This document shows positions 44,501-55,995 of a stretch of DNA of 64,000 bases, piece by piece. Source of the DNA: Henricia sp. BOLD:AAB3569 (taxonomy: Eukaryota; Echinodermata; Asteroidea; Spinulosida; Echinasteridae). The position numbers and the translations under genes were made by a program. The DNA lies in NCBI GenBank assembly GCA_037783545.1, contig JBBELK010000453.1, positions 620,001 to 684,000 of the forward strand, read 5' to 3'. Under the pieces are notes generated by a model that did not search any database, was not told the origin of the DNA, and saw only the letters and a list, made by a program, of their open reading frames with translations. Positions within the stretch are counted from its first letter, which is position 1; every line of letters begins with the position of its first letter.

Positions 44501-46254
44501 CTTGTAATGTGTTATATTGCTCTATTTGTTTTACCTCGAGAAAGCCCGTACCATTTGAAAATTTCCTCTTTAAAGACTTAGTTTGTGTATAATATTGTGG
44601 GCAAAATGTTTCCAAAAGCTGCTTTATTTGAAAACTGGAACATCGTGAAAATCCTCCCCAATAAAACATGTAACCGTATCATTGCTGCGGCTTCGCCGGT
44701 GTATGTTTTTCCCGTTTATACTAATTTATTCACAGCACCCCAATAGTTTAACACTTTAAAACCTGCAGTTAAAAATGGCACCACACGATTAAAAAGAAAG
44801 GAAAAATAAATGAGTTTAGTACTTTTTTAGATTTCAATAATATTTGTTACGGGACAGAAATTACATGTGTCGCACTCTAAATGTTTTTTTGATGTGGTCA
44901 TTCATTGAATTTTTAATTCAAAGGAAAAATATAATCTACCTTGAATAAATTATGTCGAACTTGAATATACCTAGACCTTCCATATTTTCAGTCTTTCTTA
45001 TTCGCCAAGTAATAGCAGACATTAAATTAGAAAGTTTTTCCCAACGTGCCTTAAAATACCTGCCCTATCGCCTACTTTTCTAACGCAGAAAACATTCGAG
45101 TGCCGAAAATGAGATTATTTATGAAATATTGTGAAAAGGGGATGAATAAATTATTCATTGCATTTTTCCAAGTTAGACCGGCGCGTGTTCTAATTGTACT
45201 CATCACATTATTTCTCGCACCAGATGGGTTTATGCTTTTAGTTCCTAATACCATTAGAATCTGTCGTGGCCACGCGTATCGTGCAATTTTGCCGTGCCTT
45301 ATAATACATATTCATTCGCATAGCATCAGTGCGCATGCTCCCTCCTCAAATCTGTCTTTTTAAAATGCTCTCTAGCGCTCTCTTTCTCTTGTCCCACACG
45401 ACGCATGGGCTTAAAAGATAATTAACCATCATAACTTGTAGGGATAAAGATCAAAGCAAAATGGAATCGGATTGTAAGCCCTCACAAAACACGCTGAAAG
45501 ATTAATTAAAGATTGCTTTGACTGGCCGTATGCATGCGTTTAAATTGTTTTGCCTCAATTTTAATCTTACGAATACTGAAATACAATTTCAGTAAATTTC
45601 TTTCGGGCTCGGTGGTATAATTATAAATTTGTTGATTAAAAGTATATTTATTGTCCATTTCTGTGCATAATTTTTATCCAAAGCTCATTATAAATAATTT
45701 TAGATTGAAACTGACTTCGTGCTCATGAGCCCACTATTCACGTTTAGTCAGAAATTACGCTTCGTGTCGAGATTACACACATTAAAATCTGAAAACTGCT
45801 TGCATTTTGTACATAAAAGACGCGTGAATTTGATTAAAATTTGGCCAAAAAAATCACAGCTTTTGACTTATTGTAAGTATAGTGTTGATTAGGAATTTAA
45901 TGAAAATGAAAAAGCACGTCTTTGTTTGGTTTAAGATTCGTGCCTCGGATTCCTGCGAGAATGTCCTTTGTTTGTAGAAGATCGTTTACTAAATTTAAAG
46001 GAAGTCTTTTTACAGTAGGCTGTGGTTTCTTTCTTTTTCAATAAAATGACCATGTATTAAGCCTTATAACGTGTAAACGGTCCTATAATTCTCACTGCAC
46101 AGAGTGAATGACGAATGATCCGTGTACATGTTGTATTCAATCACAATACGTGCGTGCGCTCGTGGCACAGCACTCAACATGAAAACACACAGGGCGCTAT
46201 GTACGATCCATTCAACGTTCACGACCATCACAATGGACCGGTCAATGAACTAGG
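38598..46254. other. Repeat-poor 7.6-kb island, no gene recognised
   Basis: In contrast to both sides, I find no MITE, SINE or minisatellite here apart from a small inverted repeat at 39917-39970 (ATACCAGAC/GTCTGGTAT). The sequence is complex, locally GC-rich at 40.4-43.6 kb and AT-rich beyond 44 kb. It contains TGATCAAAG (41489, a TCF/LEF-type word) and a POU/homeodomain-like palindrome at 44092. No open frame looks protein-like. It is a candidate cis-regulatory block. Confidence 0.45.
44092..44111. promoter_or_regulatory. 20-bp palindrome with TAATTA and octamer-like halves
   Basis: AATATGCTAATTAGCATATT is perfectly self-complementary. It combines the homeodomain core TAATTA with two ATGCTAAT/ATTAGCAT octamer-like words, and ATATGCAT follows 13 bp later. 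A binding site is inferred only from the motif. Confidence 0.45.
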
Positions 46255-46309
46255 TTGAACAGCGCCCCCATTGTTCACTCGCTGAAAGGAGGCCAACGGG
46301 TTCGCTCAA

Positions 46310-47245
46310 TCGCTCGTACCCACCCCCTTTACAGGGCGCTGGGATCGGGACGGGCTAATATGTTTGTGCCCTCATTGGCCAACATTTTATACGACACGAG
46401 GTCACGTTTTTTTCTTGTAAACGGACGTAAAACCAATTTTTCCAGCAGACAAGGTAGGTCTCGCACACAGTACACTCATTTTATTTGTAAATTTGATTTT
46501 TGCACCAGATATATAAGCGTTTACATAATATTTATTAATTATTCGTCTGGCAGCGAGCAACCCACAATGCTCCGCGCTTCGGTATATATGATCTTTGCGT
46601 CACGTGTTTCCTTCACATAAATCAGTGAAGGCACACCAGGCCGTCCCAGCCATCGATATATCTACACTGGATGAAGTATGCAACAGCAGTTGGCTATACG
46701 AGAATTGAAGCCATGCGCCGGCCGCCATTGTACCCCACGAACAATGCTTGGTCCAGACTGCTCCCCTGTCCATGCGAACGCTTGCATTCCACTTAACAAC
46801 GTAGACCATGATGTAGACTACTGAAGACAGTATGACTAGGCAAGGCATTGTATTTGGCGGGGTACAATAGCGGACAGTGGCTTCAAATTTAGATGTCGTT
46901 GCTTCATCCAGTGTATATATATCGATGGCTGGGACAGGTTAATTTGTTTGCGCCCTCATTGGCCAAATTCTATACGACACGTGACCACGAGGTGGCCTCT
47001 TTTTTTTTTGTAAACGGACGTAAACACGTAGGTTTTGCACACAGTACACTGATTTCATTTGATTTCTGCGCTGGATATAATAAGCATTAGCATACTATTT
47101 ATCTATTATTCGTCTTGCAGCAGGCATCCCACAGTGCTCCGCGCGTCTGTAGCTGTGACCCCGTGTGACGTATTTCCTTCACAAAAAAAGTGAAGCACAT
47201 TAGCCCATCCCAGCGCCCTGTAAGAGCGGTGGATACGAGCGAATT
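46310..47245. mobile_element. Composite of two direct MITE copies flanking MITE-C
   Basis: Two direct copies of about 300 bp (46339-46650 and 46922-47216), each bounded by GCTGGGA and TCCCAGC, share GCCCTCATTGGCCAA, TTGTAAACGGACGTAAA and ACACAGTACACT. MITE-C lies between them. The outermost flanks CGCTCGTACCCACC...CAGGGC and GCCCTG...GGATACGAGCG are inverted. Confidence 0.75.
46651..46926. mobile_element. MITE-C copy 2
   Basis: CATCGATATATCTACACTGG at the left and CCAGTGTATATATATCGATG at the right. Inner arms are GCCGCCATTGTACCCC and GGGGTACAATAGCGG. Confidence 0.9.
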
Positions 47246-47728
47246 TCAACCCTTGGGTCCCTACAACTACAGTCTCTTTGAACTGTTCCTTTCTAGAAAC
47301 GGTAGCTGCTGCTTTTACCCACACTATAAAACCTGTAATTGATTAACTTAAAATACATTATGATCCAAATTTCAATAAATCAATAAACGTTCAAAAATGT
47401 CACACTTGTATTTCTAAGATCGAATTGGTTTATTAAATTGTTCGATTCATAATGCCGTTCGGAGAACTTTAATCGTTCTCCGAAGCCCAGTATTTATAAT
47501 AATAATAATAAAATAATTTGTAAAAATTGTCTCTCAAAATGTCACGAGATAATTATAAAGGGGACTTTATGTCCCGTTTTCATGGAATGACCCGGATATG
47601 ACTTGGACAAGTGAAGCCACTGTATGCACTGCCATACCACTCCCATGCTTCATGCATGTAGGGGTTTGAACGTTGAGGGCGGCATACTAGGTTTCAGTTG
47701 GCCATGTTTGTGGATGCACTCCGCTAAT
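47246..47728. other. Non-coding interval
   Basis: Contains a hairpin CGGAGAACTTTAATCGTTCTCCG near 47460-47482 and an (AAT)n tract at about 47497-47511. No gene is seen. Confidence 0.45.
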
Positions 47729-47874
47729 AGACCGTATCGAATAGCCGCCATTTCGTGGGGCACCTTTTGTTACTTAAACCGTTCAACAATGGAAGCACAA
47801 TATGTGCAACCGTGCATGTCCTCTAGGAACAAAGAAACTGCCCCACGAAATGGCGGTTATTCGATACGGTCTAT
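47729..47874. mobile_element. MITE (GACCGTATCGAATA family) copy 2
   Basis: TAGACCGTATCGAATAGCCG at the left and the inverted TTCGATACGGTCTATA at the right. It is nearly identical to the nested copy at 32671, in the reverse orientation. Confidence 0.9.
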
Positions 47875-47899
47875 AGACAAAATTCAGTGCGCCGAGCTC

Positions 47900-48351
47900 A
47901 TTAAAGTTGCATTGCCCGTGTTTCGGTGAAAGGATTAAAAAAATTAATTTACGCAAGCGAACGAATTTAGAAAGCTTACGTGTCTCTGTAACGAAAAATA
48001 TCAAAAACTTAAATTTCCGACGTCGGGAATTGGAGATACAAGCCTTTTTCTTGAAACGTGCTTCACATGTTGTACATGTGCGCGTACGCTCATATGTACA
48101 TAGTATGTGTACAATGTACACATGTACGCGCACATGTACATTTACGTCATAACCCTGTCGATTAAATGACCTGCCAGCCTTTTAATAATTTCTTGTTTTT
48201 AATCGACTGGCATTAATCCTTGACGGATTTTTGCGTTCTTGGTACCAAATGAAAGCTGATAACTTTTTCTATTCTAGAAAAATACCTATTTATCTTTTTT
48301 TTAAAAAGTTGACGCCCAAATCGGCCAAAACACGGGCAGTGCAACTTTAAT
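47900..48351. mobile_element. 452-bp TIR element
   Basis: ATTAAAGTTGCATTGCCCG plus TGTTT at the left and AAACACGGGCAGTGCAACTT plus TAAT at the right. The interior has a CATGTAC/GTACATG-rich stretch (48064-48140) and paired AATCGACTGG/CGATTAAATGACC words. Confidence 0.75.
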
Positions 48352-48699
48352 ATTTTGTGTACCCTCATTTATTTTTTTCTTTAAAAGAGAGAGTTGAGAG
48401 CTGAACGAATGTGATCTAGTCTATAAATTGCCCGTCATCATGATGTGGGGTATTTTTTTTCAACTAAGTAATGCTGACAATTTAGCTCGTAAAAGTGGCC
48501 CTATTTTACCCAGTAGCGTATGGGACTTCCGATTTAGTAGGATGCATCCCATATTCATTGCCCCCGTGTCTTCAGTTCTGGTTTTCAATGATTTACCCTT
48601 ATGTTTCCGCGTACGGGTCTATAGTTTCAACCTATTTTAAGAACCCGAACAAGTAGAAAATGCACAAACTATCTCCGGCATTTATTAATTAATGTGTAA

Positions 48700-48985
48700 A
48701 GGAGCTTGTCCAGATTTTTCCAGAAAATGAATTTCGTTCTAACATAACAATAAAATACCTCCCCAAAATACTATCCATCGGAAGAAAGCAGAAAATTTGC
48801 AATCTCCAATTTGTTATTGGAGGTAGATTTCGGAAGCAAAAAAGGTTGGTGTGATCACTGCACTGCTTTATGAAAGGGATGAATTAGTTTACAAAACTCA
48901 ATACACGTATTGAGAGCGTGAAATTTCAGAATGGTAATGAGAAAAGTGACAAATGATATGGTATCAAAATCTCAACACCCATGGG
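48700..48985 (+). repeat. Dispersed repeat, partner at 23565
   Basis: Shares GAGCTTGTCCAGATTTTTCC-type start, AAATACCTCCCC and GATCACTGCACTGCTTTATG with the 23.6-kb copy. Confidence 0.75.
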
Positions 48986-49155
48986 GAAAATGTGATCTGG
49001 ACTCGCTCCATTTAGCAATTCTTCATATCGTTCTTAAACTACCAAATCCTTTTAAAACGCAAACAATTGAAAGTTGCCTTTAACAAAAACATGTGCGTCG
49101 ATGACAATGTAATGTCACAGAAACCTCATCTTCATAATATTATTTTACTAATTAT

Positions 49156-49244
49156 CCAGCCTCATTAAAATACAAGAATACAATAGATTCCAGGGGGTCC
49201 GACCCCCTGAAACCCATTGTATTCCTGTAGTTTAATGAGGCCGG
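49156..49244. mobile_element. 89-bp palindromic repeat copy 1
   Basis: CAGCCTCATTAAAATACAAG at the left and TGTAGTTTAATGAGGCCG at the right. The centre CAGGGGGTCCGACCCCCTG is nearly symmetric. A related copy is at 51732. Confidence 0.75.
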
Positions 49245-49937
49245 AACGCCTCTGTCATTGCTTTTGACAAATGAAATATTATTTTGTTTTCGCCACCAGG
49301 CACTGCGTAATAGACCGTGGATACGAGGTTGGGCGAGAATTATGACCGCGCGCACTTAACGCATTTTCTTTCATGTGCAAACCCCGAACATCCAATAAAT
49401 TATTCCCGCAGCTATGAAAATAGGAATGTCATGGCGGACGTCTGCAAACTGAAAACATTAATTGCGGAGTGAACCAAATTTTCTTTGAAACCGAAAACAC
49501 ACCTCGTGTGTAACGCACCAACGACCAAGACTGAATCAATTGAACGCATCACCAATCTAGCGTGCGAGCAGCTAGAGTGTCCACGGGGATTTGGCCCGTA
49601 CTTATACCCCAGTCGTGATCGTGGGAATGGTAACACACGCGATCTCGGAAAATGCGCGTCGCCATATTGTGTTCCCACAGTGATCTATGATACGCATGAT
49701 CAGATTTACCAAATGACACCCGACAAGAATCACGTGCAGGAAGAAAGCAAAAATACAGTAATCAAACTTGATTATTAACCAAACTAAAATCTAAATTAAC
49801 GGTATTTTCTTAATTTAATTTAAAAACTTCATCGAATGAATTCAGAGACGGTCAAATTCATTAAGTACGTATTCATACGATTTTGATCAGGGAGCTATTT
49901 CTCTCGTTCATTTTCACGCTGTGTATTTCGTTTAAAG
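49245..49937. other. Non-coding interval
   Basis: A 97-codon open frame at 49485-49778 shows no recognisable domain or codon signature and is not called. No other feature is seen. Confidence 0.4.
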
Positions 49938-50024
49938 ACATTGACAAATTCCAAATTTGCACTCGCAGCCTCGTTTTAGATGCTGTCATTACGTCAAGCG
50001 TCTTTTCAGTTGAAAATTGTTAGA
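49938..50024 (+). repeat. Dispersed repeat, partner at 9498
   Basis: ATTGACAAATTCCAAATT, GCAGCCTCGTTTTAGATGCT and CGTCTTTTCAGTT repeat the block at 9.5 kb. Confidence 0.7.
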
Positions 50025-50873
50025 TTAATGGAAGGTGCACAGGTCAAGTAATTCTTTTCTGGCGCACACGCAGGGCGCCCTCTATCGGTGACAAAGTACC
50101 GGTGCGGTACCATGGAGCTATATATAAGAACTAGAGTGCGCACTTATCACGTGACCCCGTGCCTGTGCGCGGTACCCGGGCGTGCCGCCCTGGGACCGCG
50201 TCCGCCATTTTGTTAGTGGTCAAAATAATTGATAAATACCCGGATGTATCCACTGCAGTCAACGGCGCGGCAGCTATAAATGGGTTTTTAAATGATTTAT
50301 TCGCTGTTTAACGCCAGTCATGAGTGACCTTTTTCTACTGTACCTAGGAAGGTATAAACGTACACCTCTGCCACTAATTATGGCATAATAATGTTACAAA
50401 AAGTGCGAATTTTGTTAGAAACGTGATTTTAGAAATGAAAAAAATACAGTTTTTCTCTTGAAAATGCTAGGTTATGCTATGTACTTAATGCATGGTGAAC
50501 GGTAGAACGGTAGTTCTTCCCTCAGGCAGTCGGTTTCACCGGGAAATCCTGCACCTTACGGTCGCGCTGAACTAAATTATCCCAGAAATTTGAATTAAGT
50601 TCGACGTATGAAACAATTTGGAGCGACTTGGTTCGCCAGAAGTCGAAAGATCGACTGTTCCAGTCAGTCAGAACGACTGAACAGCGACTTGGTTTCAGAC
50701 GTCGATCTTAAGTGTGCGCGCGGCTCGCATACGCCTGTCTGAAACAAAATTTTAATCGGAACGATCGTGCGCCTGTATGAAACGGGTGTTACTTTCCCCC
50801 AAGTTAATGGCTGAGGTACTAGTATACCCGAATGCTCTACCTACACACGCAAAAAGCAGTGGGGGACGTAGCA

Positions 50874-51072
50874 GGAAAGAACTAGGAAGTTGATCGTGGC
50901 TTCAGACCTTGTGTGCAAAATAGATGAGGCATGCTGAAAAATAAAATCCAGTGTTTCCTCACAAAATCTTAAACTTTCCCACTCCAAATTTAGAGTTTTT
51001 CCATCAAATCTGCACATTCTAATGCTAGATAAGTCATTAAAAAAAATTCTGATCAACTCCCCAAATCTTGTA
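50874..51072. mobile_element. MITE-F copy 3
   Basis: AGGAAGTTGATCGTGGCTTC and CTTGTGTGCAAAA at the left, ATTCTGATCAACTCCCC at the right, are the reverse complement of the 16879 copy. Confidence 0.75.
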
Positions 51073-51300
51073 CACTACCCGGGCGACGATTTTGAATGTT
51101 GTTTGGCCCATGGAGAAAGAAAAGTGTTTGGCCTAACTAAAGTTTCAATCTTTTAAAGTAAAATATAAAATATAAACAATGATCCGACAGTCAGGATGAT
51201 TGTTAGCAACCACATCTTTCTGCACCCCTATCGCTGAAAGCATTAATCTTAAAATAAAATTAAAGCTGAAAATACGCATGTCGTCAATACATTAGCACGT

Positions 51301-52415
51301 ACACTGTTAAAAAAATCTCTGTTCATTTACAGTACATTCATATGTCAATTGGCATTACATAGCGTACTGTTTTTAAACAGTACATTCTACTTTTTTATTT
51401 TATGTGTTTGCATACAGTAGACTCTACTGTTATTTGGAATTGTAAATTTACGGAAGATTCTTCTGTTTTTCAACAGACGACTAAGTGATCGTTTTGTGCA
51501 TGGTTTTGTTCTTTAACAAAGCCTTCTGTACAGAATCAATTCTATGTAACTGAACGAAGCAGTCCAGGTTATTGACGACTGTTTCTTGTTGACCTTTACA
51601 GTTCACTTTTTGTGTTGTAGATGCACCACACTTCATGTAAAATAAGTCGGCATGTTTCTCTCAATTTCCTAGTTTTTATTTGCATGCCGGGGTGCAGTGG
51701 AGTTTCAACAGGGTGTACAATTTACCAAAAATGTAACCCGACTCACTGAAATACAGGAATATGATAAATTCAGGGGGAATTTCTGCCTGAGTCTACTGTA
51801 TTCCCGCACTTTGAGGCAGGTTACATGCTCCCGTGTATCTCCACTGCAGGCAGTATTGCACGGCAAATAAAACGCAAATAAAAACCAAAAAATGTACGAA
51901 AATACCGACTTGCCTTTCATGACATGTAGAGCAGCTACTTCTCGTTCAAGTCGGCACTATAAACTGAACAGTCTCCAGTATATATTTCGACATAACGCCC
52001 GCCAAAATCTGTCATTTCATATACGAACGGCACAACTACAAAAAGCGCACTGCGCAGTTTGAATTTACTGCAGTGATTTCCCAGCATGCAACGTACCATG
52101 GTACTCGCTATCAACGCCGCGTAATTTCTGCCGCATACCAGGGAACAGCGATGGGATAACAGAAGGTCCTCTGTTACTAAACAGTAACATGGCTGTATTT
52201 TAACAGATGAAGATTAAAAGTTTCTTGTTTCTGAACAAACCTGTAATTTAACGGCAAACCGTCTGTAATCATACAGAACAATATTTTTAAAATGTACACA
52301 GACGGAAGAACGTTTGTGCAATAACAACAAATTCCAAAAACAGTAAAAGTTACTGTTCGATTTTGACTTTTTCAACAGAAAAACACCTGTGACTCAACAC
52401 AATTTTTTACAGTGT
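51301..52415. mobile_element. 1.1-kb TIR element (CACTGTTAAAAA), TA target
   Basis: TACACTGTTAAAAAAAT at the left and ATTTTTTACAGTGTA at the right. The interior contains many CTGT-n-ACAG words (CTGTTTTTAAACAG, CTGTTACTAAACAG) but no coding frame. Confidence 0.75.
51732..51825. mobile_element. Palindromic repeat copy 2 nested in the 51301 element
   Basis: TGTAACCCGACTCACTGAAA and the mirrored CTTTGAGGCAGGTTACA, with ATACAGGAATA/TGTATTCCC inside, as at 49156. Confidence 0.7.
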
Positions 52416-52531
52416 ACTTTTTGCCCACTAACAAAATGGCGTCCACGCACCCTTGAGGGCACGGGGTCACGTGATAAGTGCTCACTCTAGTTCCTATATA
52501 TAGCTCTGTGTGCGGTACCTAGTCTGGTACC

Positions 52532-53172
52532 TAGACGGGTTCCCGCTCCACATATTCCACATACAACGACTGAATATGAGGACCGGCTACTGTCGTGTTT
52601 AAAATAGCACTTTAAGCATTACGTCATGCAGTTATTTTTAGAAGCACAGAACCGTTAATTTTCAAAGCGCGCTGCGCAATTTTTGAAAGGGGTTATTCCA
52701 TATTTGACCAATACAAATGTAATATATTAACCTTAAAATATTAAATATGCCCAATTTAATATACAGTACATGTAGGCTAGCATCAAAAAGAAAATTCAAA
52801 CCTAGTCTGCATCACCCAGTGAGCTCCATATTGTACATGTAGTTTTAATCTGCTGTTGCAATCCCGTAACTATGGAAATTCGTAACTATAGCCACTGACA
52901 GCCACTGCGTAGTTTTAAATCCGTGGCATCACCATAAATACACACGCAGCAGCACGCTTACGTGCACGCGATGTCAATTCAATTTCTCGAAACCATGACG
53001 AATTGTACCCGACGATTAACGGTAACGTCCGGACGACCGGACGTGCATTCGGGTAACTTCGGGAACCTTCGGAAAAAGGAGGAATTCCTCCTGTTTCAAA
53101 ATGGCGAAATTGGCGGCTGCCGGACCTTAAATTCAGTCTAGTCAAAAGATTTTTGGTCCGGGTACCAGACTA
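52532..53172 (-). mobile_element. TAGTCTGGTACCCG-family element, minus copy
   Basis: The reverse complement of this stretch follows 14732-15355 throughout, with small indels and substitutions. Shared landmarks include GGAGGAATTCCTCC and CGTCCGGACGACCGGACG. Confidence 0.9.
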
Positions 53173-53247
53173 GTCTGGTACCCGGACCAAAAATTATTTG
53201 ACTAGACAGTCGTTGTATGTGGAATATGTGGAGCGGGAACCAGTCTA
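53171..53247 (+). mobile_element. 77-bp deletion derivative of the same family
   Basis: It keeps about 37 bp from the left end (TAGTCTGGTACCCGGACC...) and about 40 bp from the right end (CGTTGTATGTGGAATATGTG...CCAGTCTA), joined at a CTAGAC/AGTCG junction. It abuts the minus copy. Confidence 0.85.
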
Positions 53248-53424
53248 CTCTCGGTGGTGCTGTACCATTGTGACCAGTTGTTTCATCATTTTCAGTAATA
53301 CATGTAGGATATATGCATGTTCACTCTTTTGCCAAAGCTTTAATTAATGGGCTAAATATTGAATACCTATTGCACCGAAAAACAATTGGGATTTTCACCA
53401 TCCTTCTGGTACGTGTATATTATG

Positions 53425-53790
53425 GGGTAGCCTACCGTGGCCGAGTGGTTTAGGTCGTTGACTCAAAAGTATAAACAGGGGCGAGCAGTTTATGCCATAA
53501 ATTAACAATACCCGGCCGTGGTACCTGCATCTGTGCCCCTGAGCAAAGGCACTCGACCACAATAATGCTCCATCCTCGGAAGCTCACATGAAGTGTGTTG
53601 TGTAACGTACTTAAAAGATCACAGAGCATTCTTTCGTGAAGAGTAAGGGGATTGCCCGATGTCTCTGGCCGTTAGCTGCCAATGGCGCCACCCACCTATG
53701 TATCTCGATGTTTAGGTGGAAGACACTTGTAAGCTTCATGCAATTCAGCCTACGGGCTGCGATTTGAAGTTCATTTAAACCCATTAATGA
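53425..53790 (+). mobile_element. Probable tRNA-derived SINE
   Basis: CCGTGGCCGAGTGGTTTAGG matches the A box of tRNA-Leu/Ser type. No clear B box follows; the body has CTGCATCTGTGCCCCTGAGC and AAAGGCACTCGACC. The end is uncertain. Confidence 0.5.
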
Positions 53791-55091
53791 ACACGTACGT
53801 GTACATGTACATTATCGATATTTTAACCACTAGATGTGCAACACCCTCACTGTAAAAAGTGACATCATGCACGTGATTCTACAAAGCATACGCCTCGAGT
53901 GTTATCTCATGTTAAGGCGAGTGTCACCTCAAGTGTTTCATGTGCCTGATGTGAAAGTCAAAGCTCACATGTAAGAGAGATGAAATGATTTCCAGTTAAA
54001 ACTTTTCATGATCATCCATCTTACACGTTGGGTGCAACAAATGCTGCTCAGCACGCTCTGTCTATACTATTTCACGCACCTGACGTAACCATTAAATTTT
54101 ACTTTTTAAATTTACTGGTTTTACATGTGCATGAGGCGCGAGTTTATTTATTATTATCTGTTTAACAATCTAAATCATCACCTGATGTACATGAGGATCA
54201 GTGGTTTAATCTACTTGAGCTACTTGGGGTGCTAATCGCAAACACATCAGGGGCAAATTTCATGGCGGTGTTTAGCACAATTTTGTTTAGCACAAAATTT
54301 CTTTGCTCTGTAAAATGTGTTACAAGCCAAAATTGCATGTCAAATTTTGTTTTTAGAAACAGTAGCAAAATGTTAGTAAATACACATCACAAACGATTTT
54401 GGCCGTCAACCCATTTTTGCAATACAATTTTTGTGCTAAACAGCGCCATGAAATTGGCCCCAGGTTCCTCGTCCATAAGCAGTTACCTGCCTCATGTGTT
54501 CATGATTTTGGGACAAAAATGTGATAGTGCACTTTTTACACTGTAAATTAGAAGCTACCGTGAAAAAAAAATCTTCATTAGTCCACGTGTGTTAAAACTA
54601 ATGAAGGGGATTCCCGATTTCAATTTGTTAGTCAATAGTCAATATCTCTGCGTGCGTGTAACACGAAGTTCAAGCGCAACGTGTTGTGTGGCCATCTCGT
54701 AATCCGGATTGACAACAATAGAAGCGGTCACGTGCACGCGCTCATGAATGCTAATTGTCACATCTGTTGTTTTTTTCGCTGAGATACGTTGGTGAGGAGG
54801 CGGAAAAGAGACATGAATGACATTGAATAGGGGGAATTTGTGGTTTATTTGGTTGATGTAAACATTAATACATGTACGTGTCGAAGATAAGTTAATTCAT
54901 AGTGCTTTGTTTACACCTTTAAAGTTATATTGTCTGTGGTTCTCAGCAAATTCGATTTGTTTTTTCTCCGAACGAATTTTTTTAACATTTACTTTATTTT
55001 AACGAGGAAAAAACCGTACTTTGTCTTTTAGACATCGGCAATCCTGTGAAAAACGCCGTTTTTATACGGCCGTTTTGGGACATTGCCTATA
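53791..55091. other. Mostly non-coding interval
   Basis: Apart from the palindromic element at 54248-54464, only AT-rich unique DNA is seen. Confidence 0.4.
54248..54464. mobile_element. Palindromic MITE (GGGGCCAATTTCATGGCG) copy 1
   Basis: GGGGCAAATTTCATGGCG and TTAGCACAATTTT at the left; TTTTTGTGCTAAACAGCGCC and ATGAAATTGGCCCC at the right. A second copy is nested in MITE-A at 57.5 kb. Confidence 0.85.
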
Positions 55092-55300
55092 TAGACTTGC
55101 CCACGGTCTGACCTCCCGTGTTTGGCCTGTAATGCGCAGCGTATAGACCAAACTGGACTAGTAGCCTTCTTCTGTCTCGGAAGACTTTCCGAGACAGAAG
55201 AAACAGAAGAAAAGAGATTAGATAGGCCACCAGTCCAGAGGGCGTGCTGTACGCTGCGCATTACAGACCAAACACGGGAAGTCAGACTCGGGCAAGTCTA
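55092..55300. mobile_element. 209-bp palindromic MITE
   Basis: TAGACTTGCCC and CTCCCGTGTTTGG at the left, AAACACGGGAAGTCAGACTC and GGGCAAGTCTA at the right. An inner perfect hairpin TTCTGTCTCGGAAG/CTTTCCGAGACAGAA lies at 55168-55200. A solo end is at 13321. Confidence 0.88.
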
Positions 55301-55995
55301 CGCCGTGCCGTGAGTTGAATTATTGGGGGACCGCCATTGCAATAATTCAAAATATCGACAGTAATAAATTGTTCGATAACTAAACGTTGGTCAGTTTTTT
55401 CGTTGACGTCTCATTTAAAAGCGAATAACCTATGTTTCGAGAAAAATATCAATTCCAAAAAATATAGTTTTCGAGGTGCCAGACACAACCCACGGACAAT
55501 ACATCTTTAATAAAAACGGAGCAGTCAAGGGCCAAGTTTTTTTCACATGTAAGTATCCGTGCATGCGTATTAAACACATTTCTTCAATAATCGTTATCTC
55601 GAGCGGAATCCTCAAAGTGGACATACGACAGTTGGAACCACTTCTCAGTTCCTTTTATGATCACTGACAGATGGTTAATTAAAATGTTGGGTCATTGCAA
55701 ATCCTGCATAAGCCTATGCGGGCTTTAAAGACGAAGGCTCGTCAATGTGCGACAGACAAATTCGTGCCACGAATTTCACCGCGCTCCATACCTTGCCCTG
55801 GCAGCCGCTCTTACGGTCACAGAGGATGTAGGGCCATGGTGCAGGCTAATAGCCTCGTCCATTCTGCATAGGGGGTGTGTATCTTTTCGAAATCAAATAT
55901 TTATCACAGAAAACACACCATTTGTAAATCCATGACATTTAGTTTCAGTTATATTCACATTACAGATATGGTCACATTTGCTTCAAGGTGTCGTA

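Larger units (their letters stand above)
50100..52518. mobile_element. 2.4-kb element with TIRs of about 100 bp, containing others
   Basis: GAGCTATATATAAGAACTAG with TTATCACGTGACCCCGTG at 50114-50162 is mirrored by CACGGGGTCACGTGATAAG and CTAGTTCCTATATATAGCTC at 52460-52506; both sides reach a CCATTTTGTTAGTGG/CCACTAACAAAATGG word. It contains MITE-F (50874), a CACTGTTAAAAA element (51301) and a palindrome (51732). No transposase frame is seen. Confidence 0.75.
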
